A stretch of 64,000 nucleotides of DNA from an uncultured Christensenellaceae bacterium (GCA_910589015.1 CAJUSA010000004.1:1-64000), one strand, 5' to 3'. Positions 1 through 7,995 are shown, counted from the stretch's first letter. Made by a program: numbers and translations. The notes: a model not told the origin generated them from the sequence alone.

Positions 1-24
1 TAAATTGAAATTTATAAGACTTGT

Positions 25-360
25 TCAATTTTTATATATTATAATTTTGCAATCTTTTTCAAAACGAAAATTCGCCCATTTTCTTCCTATTTGTCGCACA
101 AAATAGTATTCATCGTTCGGAAATATCTGTTTTGTCATAAATCGTAACAGGTTTAGCGCATCGGCAGATTCGTTCAACACGATTTCACGCGTACTCCATC
201 CGTCTGTTACAGGCGAATATATTTCGTGAATCATATCATAAAACAACTCTTTTCCGTTGATTGGTATTTTTCTTATTAAGTCCGACCTTCTGTCGCAATT
301 GAGCATACTTTTTAACAGGTCATACTGTTTGCTATCAAGCGTTATTTTACATATTTCCAT
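25..360 (-). CDS. hypothetical protein (111 aa)
   Basis: I do not recognise this protein. It is 111 residues, rich in charged and aromatic residues, with no signal peptide or membrane segment, so it is probably cytosolic. It starts at an ATG 37 nt from the stop of the next minus-strand gene (398-886), so the two probably share a transcript. Both are A+T-rich compared with the genes after 1.5 kb, suggesting a small accessory pair. No conserved motif supports a function. Confidence 0.55.
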   Translation of the reverse strand: MEICKITLDSKQYDLLKSMLNCDRRSDLIRKIPINGKELFYDMIHEIYSPVTDGWSTREIVLNESADALNLLRFMTKQIFPNDEYYFVRQIGRKWANFRFEKDCKIIIYKN

Positions 361-397
361 TGTAAGCTCCTTATTTGACCAATTTATTCAGCGAAAA

Positions 398-886
398 TCA
401 AAGTTGCCTTGTAAAATATCTATTATATTCTCTGAATAATAAATTTTGCCGTTTATTGTCCTGTCTTTTATACAAGTCTTGGAACATATCGACTATCGAA
501 ATATTACATAGACCTTTATTTACAAGCAATTCATATTTTCCTTGTGAAAAAGCAAATTCTTCAATTAACCATTTGGCGTCCGCATTATTTTTTATAACGA
601 CCTCTCCCCAATATACAGACATAATACTTTCAAATTGTTTTTGCGATAATCCTAATTTACCGAATGTATTATTGCGATATAATTGAAAATATAATTTTTC
701 TATATCTTTTAGACTTTCAATAGTGTAGTCGGGGGAAAAACCGTCTAATTGTCCGCTTATAGCTTCTAACCTATTGAGCAATTCGTCTTTGTATGAGATA
801 AAATATTTTTCGGCTTGGGCTATATCATAAAATTCTTTCAATTTTTCGCCGTATTTCAGCGCTATTATTAAACTGTGTTCGGACAT
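398..886 (-). CDS. hypothetical protein (162 aa)
   Basis: Unrecognised 162-residue, mostly helical, soluble-looking protein with many Tyr, Phe, Glu and Lys residues and no membrane segment. It is the upstream partner of the 111-residue gene at 25-360 and lies just downstream (same strand) of the GNAT gene at 931-1383. The neighbourhood suggests a small accessory cluster, but no function can be assigned from the sequence. Confidence 0.55.
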   Translation of the reverse strand: MSEHSLIIALKYGEKLKEFYDIAQAEKYFISYKDELLNRLEAISGQLDGFSPDYTIESLKDIEKLYFQLYRNNTFGKLGLSQKQFESIMSVYWGEVVIKNNADAKWLIEEFAFSQGKYELLVNKGLCNISIVDMFQDLYKRQDNKRQNLLFREYNRYFTRQL

Positions 887-930
887 ATTGTTATTTTCCT
901 TTATGTTATGAAAAATTCTTTTTTAGCCAG

Positions 931-1383
931 TTATATAAATTTTTCCATGTCAAAATGTCCCTCAGCGTAAATTAGTTGTCCGTTCTTATGCTCATAGCCT
1001 AATTTACGGTAGAACGGTATCGCTGACATTGCGGCGTGAATTTCAATTCTATTTGCTCTTTTTGCGTATTCGTCGTTTTCCAAAAATTCTATAATCTTTC
1101 TGCCTACACCTTTTCTCTGATATTTTGGATCAACAAAAATAGTATGTATCCAACTCTCGGTTAAGCTGTCCCAATATGTAGCAATGCCACCGCAACCGAT
1201 AATTTTTCCGTTGTCTTTGACAACATAAAAATGTCCGTTGTCCATTTTAGTTTTGATTTCATCGTATGTGCAATAAAAATATTGCGACGGATAGAACTCG
1301 GCAAAATCGGAATATTTACAAGAACGAATTACCATATCGCATGTTTCCTGTATTTCGTTTTCTTCAATCAATTTTATGTTCAC
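931..1383 (-). CDS. GNAT family N-acetyltransferase
   Basis: A 150-residue single-domain GNAT protein. These enzymes move an acetyl group from acetyl-CoA to an amine. The acetyl-CoA-binding motif A is clear (VDPKYQRKGVGRKII, about residues 85-99, matching the R/Q-x-x-G-x-G/A pyrophosphate loop), followed by the C-terminal FYRKLGYE segment typical of the family. Length is usual for a stand-alone GNAT. The substrate cannot be told: it could be a small metabolite, an antibiotic or a protein amine. It begins the leftward cluster with 398-886 and 25-360. Confidence 0.85.
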   Translation of the reverse strand: MNIKLIEENEIQETCDMVIRSCKYSDFAEFYPSQYFYCTYDEIKTKMDNGHFYVVKDNGKIIGCGGIATYWDSLTESWIHTIFVDPKYQRKGVGRKIIEFLENDEYAKRANRIEIHAAMSAIPFYRKLGYEHKNGQLIYAEGHFDMEKFI

Positions 1384-1486
1384 TTTTTATACTCCGTTAA
1401 ATTACTGTTTATCGTACAATCATGATAGCATAATCGAAGCAAAAAAACAAGCGTTCTGTAACGTGTAGCTTACTGCATTTATAAAA

Positions 1487-1507
1487 GGCGAGGCTTAAAG
1501 CCTCGCC
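1487..1507. terminator. intrinsic terminator downstream of the secB-like gene
   Basis: GGCGAGGC and GCCTCGCC form an 8-bp stem with a 5-nt loop, with T-rich flanks on both sides. It can end leftward transcription from the secB-like gene (1578-2027) and transcripts from the other direction. Confidence 0.75.
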
Positions 1508-1577
1508 TAATTTTTAATTTTCATTTTGTCTATAATTCCCTATGGGAACTACGGTAAAGCGGGGGTTTTTGAACGGC

Positions 1578-2027
1578 TTAGTTGATGACTTTCGGGTCGA
1601 AGCTCAGCGTATATTTGTCGGGGCCGCGGTCGTCGGGGAAAATGGTCGCGCCCGAAACGACGGGCAGGGTAAGCGGATTGATGAGCGCGTCTGCCGTCAG
1701 GTTGGTGATCGCCGCACGCAGATAAGGGAACATCGTTTCGGTGGCGTTGATCGCAAACGTGCGCTTGTCTTCGTCCGACGTCATGTTTTCCACTTCGAAC
1801 ACACCCACGAAACGCGCCATTAAGTTAAAGGGCTTGGGGGCGTCTTCCGTGCTCTCGATTTTGCATTCGAGAATGACGATGTTGATCTTCGGGTTCTCGT
1901 TTGCGGGGCGGATCTGGCGGCGGAACATAGGTTTAATTTCGATTTTTGCGTCGGGCGCAAGGTTGATCGGGTTTACCTTAAAAGAAAGCTCGTCGGCGGT
2001 AATGCCTCTTAAAGAATATTGAATCAT
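1578..2027 (-). CDS. SecB-like preprotein chaperone
   Basis: 149 residues resembling the SecB export chaperone family, which holds unfolded precursor proteins for SecA. Recognition rests on the overall beta-rich pattern and the C-terminal stretch around residues 99-125 (FPYLRAAITNLTADALINP), which matches the place where SecB has its conserved FP-RRIIAD...PP helix. The charged zinc-binding tail of proteobacterial SecB is not obvious. SecB is not general in Bacillota, and SecB-like proteins there are also seen as chaperones of toxin-antitoxin systems, but no toxin gene is adjacent. It is a single gene with its own promoter (2088-2116) and terminator (1487-1507). Confidence 0.65.
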   Translation of the reverse strand: MIQYSLRGITADELSFKVNPINLAPDAKIEIKPMFRRQIRPANENPKINIVILECKIESTEDAPKPFNLMARFVGVFEVENMTSDEDKRTFAINATETMFPYLRAAITNLTADALINPLTLPVVSGATIFPDDRGPDKYTLSFDPKVIN

Positions 2028-2087
2028 GTTTTACCTCTTGATATTATTTGTATCGTCTGATAGGACAGACAACTTATCACAACGTTC

Positions 2088-2116
2088 ATTATACCATAGG
2101 AAGAGCGCGTTGTCAA
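2088..2116 (-). promoter_or_regulatory. promoter of the secB-like gene
   Basis: On the minus strand TTGACA (2111-2116) and TATAAT (2088-2093) are separated by exactly 17 bp, a consensus sigma-A promoter about 60 nt upstream of the start at 2027. Confidence 0.8.
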
Positions 2117-2174
2117 TACCAAATTTCAACGATTCCCGTTTCCTTTGAAAAATTGTGAAAGTATCGAATTTTTA

Positions 2175-2203
2175 TTGACGAAACGCGGCGGCGGCGGTAT
2201 ACT
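2175..2203 (+). promoter_or_regulatory. promoter of manA
   Basis: TTGACG (2175-2180), 17-bp spacer, TATACT (2198-2203), placed about 29 nt upstream of the manA start. The reading frame can be extended upstream to 2145, but that start would lie above this promoter, which supports the start at 2232. Confidence 0.7.
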
Positions 2204-2231
2204 GAATAGGATAAAAGAAAAGGAGTCGGGT

Positions 2232-3149
2232 ATGTTAAAACTCAACGGCGTATTAAAAGATTATCTTTGGGGCGGGCAAAAACTCAAAACGCTCTTCGGA
2301 AGAGAGAACGGCGGCAAGATCCTTGCCGAAAGCTGGGAAGTATCCGTCCATCCGGACGGCGAAAGCACGGTTGCGGGCGGCAACGGCACGCTAGCGCAGT
2401 ATTTGCGCGCGCACCCCTGCGCGGTCGACGAAGAGGGCAATCCCTTTCCCGTTCTGATCAAATATATCGACGCAAAACAGAATTTATCCGTTCAGGTGCA
2501 CCCGAACGACGAGTATGCGCGGCGCGTCGAGCACGATAACGGCAAAACCGAAATGTGGTATATCGTTTCCGCCGACGAAGGCGCGTTCATCTATTGCGGA
2601 CTCAAACGCGATACCGATCGGGAGGAATTCCTGCGTAAAGTGCACGACGGCACCGTGGAAGAGCTGCTCAACGCCATTCCCGTTAAAGCGGGCGACTGTT
2701 TTCTCATTAAGGCGGGCACGGTGCACGCAATCGGCGCGGGGTGCGTGATCTGCGAAGTACAGCAGTCGAGCAACGTGACTTACCGCGTGTACGATTACAA
2801 CCGTCGCGACGCGAACGGCAATTTGCGGCAGCTGCATGTGGAAAAAGCGGTGGACGTCATCAATTTTCATGCCTTCCGCGACGAAACGGGCGGCGGCAAA
2901 GCGCAAAGCACGGCGGGCGGCAAGATCCGTCTTCTGACCGAGTGCGAATATTTTTGTTGCCGTGAATTGCAGTTGAACGGAACGTACCTTGAAACGGCAG
3001 ATCGTTCCTTCCTTACCGTAAACGTTCTCGAAGGGCAGGGAACGGTAAACGGCGAGCCGTATGTCGCGGGCGATTGTTTCTTTCTGCCGTGTGGCGAGAG
3101 CGCGCAGTTGCAAGGTATCGGCAAGATGATTTTAACGACCAAACCGTAA
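2232..3149 (+). CDS. manA: mannose-6-phosphate isomerase, class I
   Basis: 305-residue type I phosphomannose isomerase, which interconverts mannose-6-phosphate and fructose-6-phosphate. The cupin metal site is visible: QVHPNDEYA near residue 87 and KAGTVHAIGAG near residue 163, giving the Zn-binding His and Gln residues. The family's N-terminal KDYLWGG motif is also present. I take the ATG at 2232 because AGGAG lies 8 nt upstream; an in-frame ATG at 2145 lies before the promoter. It stands alone, convergent with radC, with only 8 bp between the stops. Confidence 0.92.
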   Translation: MLKLNGVLKDYLWGGQKLKTLFGRENGGKILAESWEVSVHPDGESTVAGGNGTLAQYLRAHPCAVDEEGNPFPVLIKYIDAKQNLSVQVHPNDEYARRVEHDNGKTEMWYIVSADEGAFIYCGLKRDTDREEFLRKVHDGTVEELLNAIPVKAGDCFLIKAGTVHAIGAGCVICEVQQSSNVTYRVYDYNRRDANGNLRQLHVEKAVDVINFHAFRDETGGGKAQSTAGGKIRLLTECEYFCCRELQLNGTYLETADRSFLTVNVLEGQGTVNGEPYVAGDCFFLPCGESAQLQGIGKMILTTKP

Positions 3150-3157
3150 GTACACGG

Positions 3158-3871
3158 TTATTTGAATTTTTTATCGATCAATGCGGCAACGTTGTATTCG
3201 TTTCGGATCTCATCGAGCCGCCGCTGTTTGAAGTAGCTGTACGCGCCGTCCGTGCCGATGATGATGTGATCGTAAAACTTCACGCGGTGCACCGAACAGT
3301 AGAGGGCGAGATGCGCGGTAAATTTGTCGTCCGCCGCCGAAGGAAGGCTCGGCGCCGACGGGTGGTTGTGTGCCGCGAGCATGCCGCTCGGTTCGTGCGC
3401 GGCGAAGAGTTTGTTCAGCTTGTCGATGCTCACGGTGGCGCTTGTTTCGGAATAATCGGTAAAGCGGCTGCAATGCATGGCTTTGCCGTGTGCGTCAAGG
3501 AAGAAGATTTCGAACACCTCGGTTGCATAACCGCAGTAACGCGCGCTCAGAAATTCCTCGAACGACGCGGGGTTAAGCCCTGCGGGGAAGGTCTGTTCGG
3601 AATATTTGACGCGACCGTTCAGTATGCCTGCGATGCGTAAATACGCCGCGGTTTCCGTGCCCACGCCGCTGACCGTTTGCAACTGTTCGAAACTTGCGCG
3701 CAGCACGCCTTCGATCGAGCCGAACGAACGGATGAGTTCGTGCGCGAGGGGGTTGGTGTTTTTGCGCGGTATGGCGTTGAACAGCATAATTTCCAAAAGT
3801 TCGTGTTCTTCCAGCGATTCTTCGTTCTGTTCCAAACGGCGAAGCATGCGCTGTCTGTGTCCTTCGTGCAT
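3158..3871 (-). CDS. radC: RadC/JAB domain protein
   Basis: 237 residues with the RadC architecture. An N-terminal helix-hairpin-helix part (VSGVGTETAAYLRI, about residues 67-80) is followed by a JAB1/MPN-like metalloprotease fold with the signature AAHNHPSAPSLPSAADD near residues 164-180, which supplies the His-x-His and Asp zinc ligands. Despite its name the E. coli protein is not a repair enzyme of known function, and the biochemical role is unsettled. Length is typical. It converges on manA and is separated by about 90 bp from the divergent HAD gene. Confidence 0.9.
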   Translation of the reverse strand: MHEGHRQRMLRRLEQNEESLEEHELLEIMLFNAIPRKNTNPLAHELIRSFGSIEGVLRASFEQLQTVSGVGTETAAYLRIAGILNGRVKYSEQTFPAGLNPASFEEFLSARYCGYATEVFEIFFLDAHGKAMHCSRFTDYSETSATVSIDKLNKLFAAHEPSGMLAAHNHPSAPSLPSAADDKFTAHLALYCSVHRVKFYDHIIIGTDGAYSYFKQRRLDEIRNEYNVAALIDKKFK

Positions 3872-3961
3872 GGCGGTATCCTTTTAACAAGTTCATCATA
3901 AATTATAGTATAGCGACAAAAAGCTGTCAAGATGTTTCCGACTTTTTTAAGGGGGTGTTCG

Positions 3962-4426
3962 GTGAAAATACTCTTTCTCGATATCGACGGCGTGCTCAAT
4001 TCGCGCCGTTACGACAGAACGCGCGACTGGACCAAACAGACCGAAATCGACGAGAGCCGCCTGCCTTTGCTTGCGCAGATCATTTCCTCAACGGGCGCGG
4101 TGATCGTGCTCAGTTCGACCTGGCGCGTACACTGGAACCGCGACGCGTCGCTTTGCGACGAGGACGGCAGATATATCGACGAAACCTTTCAAAAATACGG
4201 CTTGCGTATTTACGACAAGACGCCCGTGCTCGGCAGGGACGCGGGACGGAAAGACGAGATCAACGCCTATCTGGCGAGCGCGGAAGGGGTGGAAAAATTT
4301 GCCGTGCTCGACGATTACCGTTTCGGGTGGGGCGAACTTGCGGACTTCGTCGTGCTGACCAACCCGCACCGCGGATCGGGGCTGGAACGCGAACATGTGC
4401 AAAAGACGATTGCTTTGTTAATTTGA
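3962..4426 (+). CDS. HAD-like hydrolase (Swiss-army-knife RNA repair type HAD domain)
   Basis: 154 residues with the HAD nucleophile motif near the N-terminus (ILFLDIDGVLN, first Asp as nucleophile), a motif II-like VLSSTWR segment and a C-terminal FAVLDDYRF acidic motif III. The pattern is that of small HAD proteins related to the HAD domain in bacterial RNA-repair proteins; the substrate is unknown. I chose the GTG at 3962, preceded by AAGGGGGTG, over the in-frame ATG at 3932, which has no ribosome-binding site. It is a single gene, divergent from radC. Confidence 0.75.
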   Translation: MKILFLDIDGVLNSRRYDRTRDWTKQTEIDESRLPLLAQIISSTGAVIVLSSTWRVHWNRDASLCDEDGRYIDETFQKYGLRIYDKTPVLGRDAGRKDEINAYLASAEGVEKFAVLDDYRFGWGELADFVVLTNPHRGSGLEREHVQKTIALLI

Positions 4427-4449
4427 ATAATTCAATATAGTTTTCACAA

Positions 4450-4524
4450 TACATATTATATGCGTAAGATATGTCTTTGCGTAAGATATGTCTTACGCAA
4501 AGCAATCTTTGTAAAATATGTCTT
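4450..4524. promoter_or_regulatory. repeated palindromic operator of the XRE regulator
   Basis: GCGTAAGATATGTC occurs twice in direct orientation (starting about 4461 and 4480). The second copy runs into its own inverse, giving a near-perfect palindrome with arms GCGTAAGA and TCTTACGC. A further half-site, ATGTCTTAC, overlaps the start codon of the HTH gene at 4518. This arrangement is what an autorepressor operator looks like. Confidence 0.65.
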
Positions 4525-4745
4525 ACAATACAATCGTGAAAAATAAATTTTCCGCAAGGTTAACGGAATTGCTTAGTGAAAATAAAATATCTAAACTTGA
4601 GCTTGCAAAAAGGATCGGTGTATCAGCGACGAGCATTTCCGATTGGTCGACGGGCAGAATTCAGCCGACGGTCGAAAATGTTTATTTGATTTGCGAATAT
4701 TTTCAAGTCAGCGCCGATTATATGCTCGGCTTAAAAGATATTTAG
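4518..4745 (+). CDS. XRE-family transcriptional regulator
   Basis: 75-residue Cro/C1-type helix-turn-helix protein with the full five-helix domain and nothing else (LAKRIGVSATSISDWSTGR is the HTH core; the usual C-terminal SADYMLGL follows). It ends against the island border. The palindromic repeats upstream and over its start codon suggest that it represses its own gene. No good ribosome-binding site precedes the ATG; a GTG at 4536 is an alternative start. The other targets are unknown. Confidence 0.8.
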   Translation: MSYNTIVKNKFSARLTELLSENKISKLELAKRIGVSATSISDWSTGRIQPTVENVYLICEYFQVSADYMLGLKDI

Positions 4746-4749
4746 CCCT

Positions 4750-4813
4750 TTGAAATATCCAACGAAAAAAAGCCCGCAAGGGGCTTTTTTTCGTTGGTGT
4801 GTCCGTCGGGGCA
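4750..4813 (-). other. tRNA-Arg 3'-end remnant with terminator, outer copy
   Basis: About 60 bp nearly identical to 4923-4983: a long symmetrical stem (AACGAAAAAAAGCCC and its inverse) next to the minus-strand tRNA 3' end GCCCCGACGGACACACCA. The body of the tRNA is missing. It is a duplicated attachment-site fragment, probably left by an earlier integration and excision. The rest of 4814-4922 shows only imperfect palindromes. Confidence 0.55.
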
Positions 4814-4965
4814 ACTTCGCGCAAAGCGCTCGTGCCATCGCAAAGCGATGGGGCGAACCGACACCCGATCATACTTTTTATGTTTTCGCATGCTTTTTCG
4901 GCGGGTGTGTTCTCGCCCCCTGGAAATATCCAAAGAAAAAAAGCCCGTAAAGGGCTTTTTTTCTT

Positions 4966-5009
4966 TGGTGTGTCCGTCGGGGCTCGAACCCGAACCGAAG
5001 GCGTCGGAG
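4966..5009 (-). other. 3' half of a split tRNA-Arg gene (attL)
   Basis: Read on the minus strand this is the 3' half of a tRNA: anticodon loop CTCCGAC, GCCTT of the anticodon stem, a T arm with GGGTTCGAGCCC, an acceptor strand CGGACAC and an encoded ACCA end, followed by a strong terminator (4923-4965). Its missing 5' half fits the fragment at 11822-11860: the AAGGC there pairs with GCCTT here, and the acceptor strands pair with one mismatch. The shared core with the right end is GTCGGAG (5003-5009). Confidence 0.7.
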
Positions 5010-5120
5010 CAGCGGAAAAAGTAGGGTGTATGAATTTTTATGCATATATCGTCCGTATCTTGCGTATTTTCTGCATAAATCTTGCATAAATTCCGTAACT
5101 TTCATGTCCTGCAATAGGGT

Positions 5121-5193
5121 GCGGCACTTTCGTTCGGGTTTGAGATACATTCTCAACTTTGACGATTTACTAAATGAACTCAATATGAACTAA
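5121..5193 (+). pseudogene. C-terminal remnant of an excisionase-like gene
   Basis: The frame ending at the TAA of 5191-5193 reads VRHFRSGLRYILNFDDLL, nearly the same as the last third of the 71-residue protein at 6352-6567. The upstream part is replaced by attachment-site sequence. As in the intact pair, it ends just before the AAGGAGG of an integrase start (here the truncated one at 5203). Confidence 0.7.
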
Positions 5194-5202
5194 GGAGGGG
5201 AT

Positions 5203-5571
5203 ATGGCAACATTCAGAAAGAGAGAAACGAAAAACGGTTTTACTTACGATATTCAGGTAAAGGTAAAAGACCGCAGTCAAAACAAGACGGTTACGAAAAC
5301 TATGTCGTGGCGCCCAGAATATCCCATGACGGAAAAGCAAGCCGAGCGAGAATGTGCGCGAGTGGCGGAAAAGTTCGAGGAAGACATTAAACGCATGTTT
5401 ACGAGCAGTCTGCCTGATATTCCCGATTATAACGTAACGGTGGCGGAAATGGCGGAGAAGTGGCTTGAGCGTGTGCAGCACGACTTTTCCGTGGGATATT
5501 ATGAAATAGGCGTTGGCGCTGTATATTGTGTAAGAAACAAAGAGAATAAGTTGAATGTCGGAAGAACCTAA
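5203..5571 (+). pseudogene. truncated tyrosine integrase (N-terminal arm only)
   Basis: The first ~100 residues match the N-terminal region of the intact integrase at 6577-7992 (both begin MATFRKR and share the RQAERECA-like and DVPDYN-like segments and the GQMADKWLERVHKDFS-like stretch). Homology stops after VGYYE, and the last residues are unrelated. The catalytic domain is absent, so it cannot recombine DNA. The ribosome-binding site is intact, so the fragment may still be made. It is a relic of an earlier related element in the same tRNA. Confidence 0.75.
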
Positions 5572-5767
5572 GAAAAAGAGAAAGCACAGAAAGCATACGA
5601 TAAACGATTTTTATCACGGCAATAAACTTCATAAGGAAAAGTATGGTTTTATAGAGATAGATAATGGACGGACTGTTCGGCTCGGTAGCGGAATTATTTT
5701 CGCCCGAAACGACAAACTACCGCAACCGCCTACGCGAGATCGAAGAAGAAATGCAAGCGGAGTATGA
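5555..5767 (+). CDS. small basic hypothetical protein (70 aa)
   Basis: A short frame starting inside the end of the integrase remnant, with a very basic N-terminus (KKKRKHRKH). No homology recognised. Its 3' part overlaps a better-looking small frame (5664-5837) in another register, so one of the two is probably not real, or a frameshift once joined them. Confidence 0.3.
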   Translation: MSEEPKKKRKHRKHTINDFYHGNKLHKEKYGFIEIDNGRTVRLGSGIIFARNDKLPQPPTRDRRRNASGV

Positions 5768-5837
5768 GAAGGAAAATCGTCTACAGGAAACGGAGCAGCC
5801 GAAGCCGACGAACAACAAATGGAGTTGGGGGAAATAA
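5664..5837 (+). CDS. small hypothetical protein (57 aa)
   Basis: A 57-residue frame with protein-like composition: an acidic-basic helical middle (REIEEEMQAEYEKENR) and a Trp-containing tail. It is preceded by GATAGATA rather than a clear Shine-Dalgarno sequence. It overlaps the end of 5555-5767 in a different frame. Function unknown. Confidence 0.35.
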   Translation: MDGLFGSVAELFSPETTNYRNRLREIEEEMQAEYEKENRLQETEQPKPTNNKWSWGK

Positions 5838-5883
5838 AATGTAAAAAAATTAAGCAGAAGTCGTATTAACATCATAAATTCGC

Positions 5884-5941
5884 TTGACTCTTTCCTTACC
5901 TCACGCTATAATAAAAATACACAAAGTCGTATTCATACGAC
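5884..5941 (+). promoter_or_regulatory. promoter with palindromic operator
   Basis: TTGACT (5884-5889), 17 bp, TATAAT (5907-5912) drive the 94-residue gene at 5966. Just downstream lies a perfect palindrome GTCGTATTCATACGAC (5926-5941), and a half-site GTCGTATT occurs upstream at 5860. A repressor binding here would block transcription; the 94-residue protein itself is a candidate. Confidence 0.75.
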
Positions 5942-5965
5942 GCAAATATTTTCGGAGGAATTGAC

Positions 5966-6250
5966 ATGGAAAAGACAAGAGCAATTAAGGACAAGCGTTA
6001 CGAAGAACGTCATAAGGAAGAACGCAAGGCAAAGTGCATGGTTTGGGGAACGAGCGTACCGCGAGAGAAAGCCGAACAGATTAATGAGTTTTTGAAGAAA
6101 TACGGCTACACGAAGGTACAACTAATCGAGGCGGGCTACAAAGCGTTTTTAGACGAAGCCGCCGAGCATGATTTAACCCTTGCGAAGATTATGGACGGTT
6201 ATGATGATTTTTTTGAAAGCGAGCTTGAGAAATTTAAGAAAGATAGATAA
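5966..6250 (+). CDS. hypothetical protein, possible small DNA-binding regulator (94 aa)
   Basis: 94 residues: a strongly basic N-terminus (about residues 4-25), a middle beginning GTSVPREKAEQINEFLKKYG and an acidic helical end. The pattern of a short strand followed by two helices recalls ribbon-helix-helix or plasmid-type accessory proteins, but I cannot assign a family. It has its own consensus promoter with a palindromic operator (5884-5941) and a good GGAGG ribosome-binding site. It precedes the excisionase-like gene and integrase, so it may control them. Confidence 0.6.
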   Translation: MEKTRAIKDKRYEERHKEERKAKCMVWGTSVPREKAEQINEFLKKYGYTKVQLIEAGYKAFLDEAAEHDLTLAKIMDGYDDFFESELEKFKKDR

Positions 6251-6351
6251 TATCTTAATCGCCGCTGAAAAAATTTATTTGCGGCGATGCAGCGGGTCTT
6301 TACATAAAAAGAAAAGCGGAGCAATCCCGAACTCCAAATAATTTTTGGAGA

Positions 6352-6567
6352 ATGAAATTGGAAGCAACAAACACTACAAACAAATTGGCAAGAATGAGAA
6401 CTATTAACGAGGCGCTTGCGCTTATTAAAAGACAAGATCCCGACACGGCGGTAACGTATAATTTTATCCGTAAGCTATTAGATGGCGACAAGGTGCGCCA
6501 CTTCCGCTCGGGTTCGAGATATATTCTCAATTTTGACGATTTATTAAACGAACTCAATATGAACTAA
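6352..6567 (+). CDS. excisionase-like winged-helix protein (71 aa)
   Basis: Small protein with the pattern of the MerR/excisionase winged-helix fold: a helix, then VTYNFIRKLLDGDKV, a wing strand and NFDDLLNELN. The same module occurs three times in the 211-residue protein at 7996-8631. It ends 9 nt before the integrase start, as recombination directionality factors often do. Role inferred: DNA-bending partner that controls excision. A decayed second copy of its 3' end lies at 5121-5193. Confidence 0.65.
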   Translation: MKLEATNTTNKLARMRTINEALALIKRQDPDTAVTYNFIRKLLDGDKVRHFRSGSRYILNFDDLLNELNMN

Positions 6568-6576
6568 GGAGGGAAT

Positions 6577-7992
6577 ATGGCAACATTCAGAAAGAGAAAA
6601 TTAAAGAACAGCGTCGTATATGATATTCAAGTCAAGTTCAAAGAACCAAACACAAATCAGACGATTGTTAAAACTACGGTTTGGCATCCCGAACATAAAA
6701 TGACGGACAGACAAGCCGAGCGCGAATGCGCACTTGTTGCGCAGAAGTTTGAGAACGATATACGGCAGCTCTATACGGGGAGTGCGGCTGATGTTCCCGA
6801 CTACAATATAACCGTCGGGCAAATGGCGGACAAATGGTTAGAACGGGTACATAAGGACTTTTCGATAGCGTATTACGAAAGGGGAATCAAAACCGTTGAA
6901 TGGATCAAACGATATATCGGCGGGTATAAAATCCGCGAAGTTACTCCCTACGTTATTCAAAATTTCTATGACAAGTTAGACCGCGAAAAGCGCGTTATCT
7001 ATACCATTACGGCAAAGCCGAGCTTGCGTGAGGCAATTGACAATTTCGGACATACGCGCAGAGAACTTTCTGCCGATTATGGCATTAATGTGGCATCGCT
7101 TGTTATTGCGCTACAAGGCAAAAATGTCGGCATGGAATTTGCAAGCAGTATTTCTTCGGTTTTAGGAGTTAAGCCCGAAAAACTGTTTAACATCAAAAGG
7201 ACGGAACAAAACTATGCCGCCGAAACGATTGCCAAAATAAAACGCGCCAATCGATGTATCTTTGCTATGGCAAAACGGCAGCGGCTTGTGGATGACAACT
7301 ATGCTTCGGCAGATTACGTATCGTATGGTAAAAAGCCGAAACGTGATATAAAGTATCTCGACGACGAACAGGCGAAAGAACTGTTTCGCGTACTCATGGA
7401 TTATGACGACATTCGGGCGAAAACGGCGATTCTCGTTGCATTATTGACGGGATTGCGCCGAGGCGAAATTGCGGGACTCGAATGGAAAGATATCAACTTT
7501 GAGCGGCATACACTTACCGTAAACCGCACGGGCTGTTATAGTAAGATTGCCGGTGGTATTTTTACCAAAGAACCGAAAACGGAAGGTTCGATACGCAAAA
7601 TTACTATTTCGGAAATTTTGGTCCAAACGCTCATGGAGTATAAAGTTTGGTATGATGAGCAACGTGCAAATTGGGGCGATAGATGGATTGATTCGGATCG
7701 GCTGTTCGTACAAGAATACGGCAAACCTATCAATCCCGAAACCGTACACTATTGGTTAAAGAAGATACTGAAAAATTCAGGGTTGCCCGACGTTACACTT
7801 CACAGTTTGCGCCACACGAATATTACTTTGCAAATTGCCGCAGGTGTTCCGCTTACGACTGTTGCTGGCAGAGCAGGTCATTCGCGCGTAAGTACCACGA
7901 GCGATATTTATTCCCACTTCATTAAGACGAGTGACGAGGCGGCGGCTGAGGCGTTGGAAGATATCTTCTTGCCACGTGTCGCAAAGGGGTGA
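6577..7992 (+). CDS. tyrosine-type site-specific integrase
   Basis: 471 residues. N-terminal arm-binding region (1-75), core-binding domain (about 80-255) and catalytic domain (about 260-465). The catalytic residues are visible: Arg in LLTGLRRGEIAGL, Lys in TKEPKTEGSIRK, HSLRH, the late His in AGHSRVSTTSDIYSH, and the nucleophilic Tyr in that last motif. The core-binding domain is interrupted at about residues 145-210 by a segment resembling a Cro-type helix-turn-helix. It probably inserts the island into the tRNA-Arg anticodon loop. It is preceded by AAGGAGGG and directly follows the excisionase-like gene. Confidence 0.92.
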   Translation: MATFRKRKLKNSVVYDIQVKFKEPNTNQTIVKTTVWHPEHKMTDRQAERECALVAQKFENDIRQLYTGSAADVPDYNITVGQMADKWLERVHKDFSIAYYERGIKTVEWIKRYIGGYKIREVTPYVIQNFYDKLDREKRVIYTITAKPSLREAIDNFGHTRRELSADYGINVASLVIALQGKNVGMEFASSISSVLGVKPEKLFNIKRTEQNYAAETIAKIKRANRCIFAMAKRQRLVDDNYASADYVSYGKKPKRDIKYLDDEQAKELFRVLMDYDDIRAKTAILVALLTGLRRGEIAGLEWKDINFERHTLTVNRTGCYSKIAGGIFTKEPKTEGSIRKITISEILVQTLMEYKVWYDEQRANWGDRWIDSDRLFVQEYGKPINPETVHYWLKKILKNSGLPDVTLHSLRHTNITLQIAAGVPLTTVAGRAGHSRVSTTSDIYSHFIKTSDEAAAEALEDIFLPRVAKG

Positions 7993-7995
7993 GAA

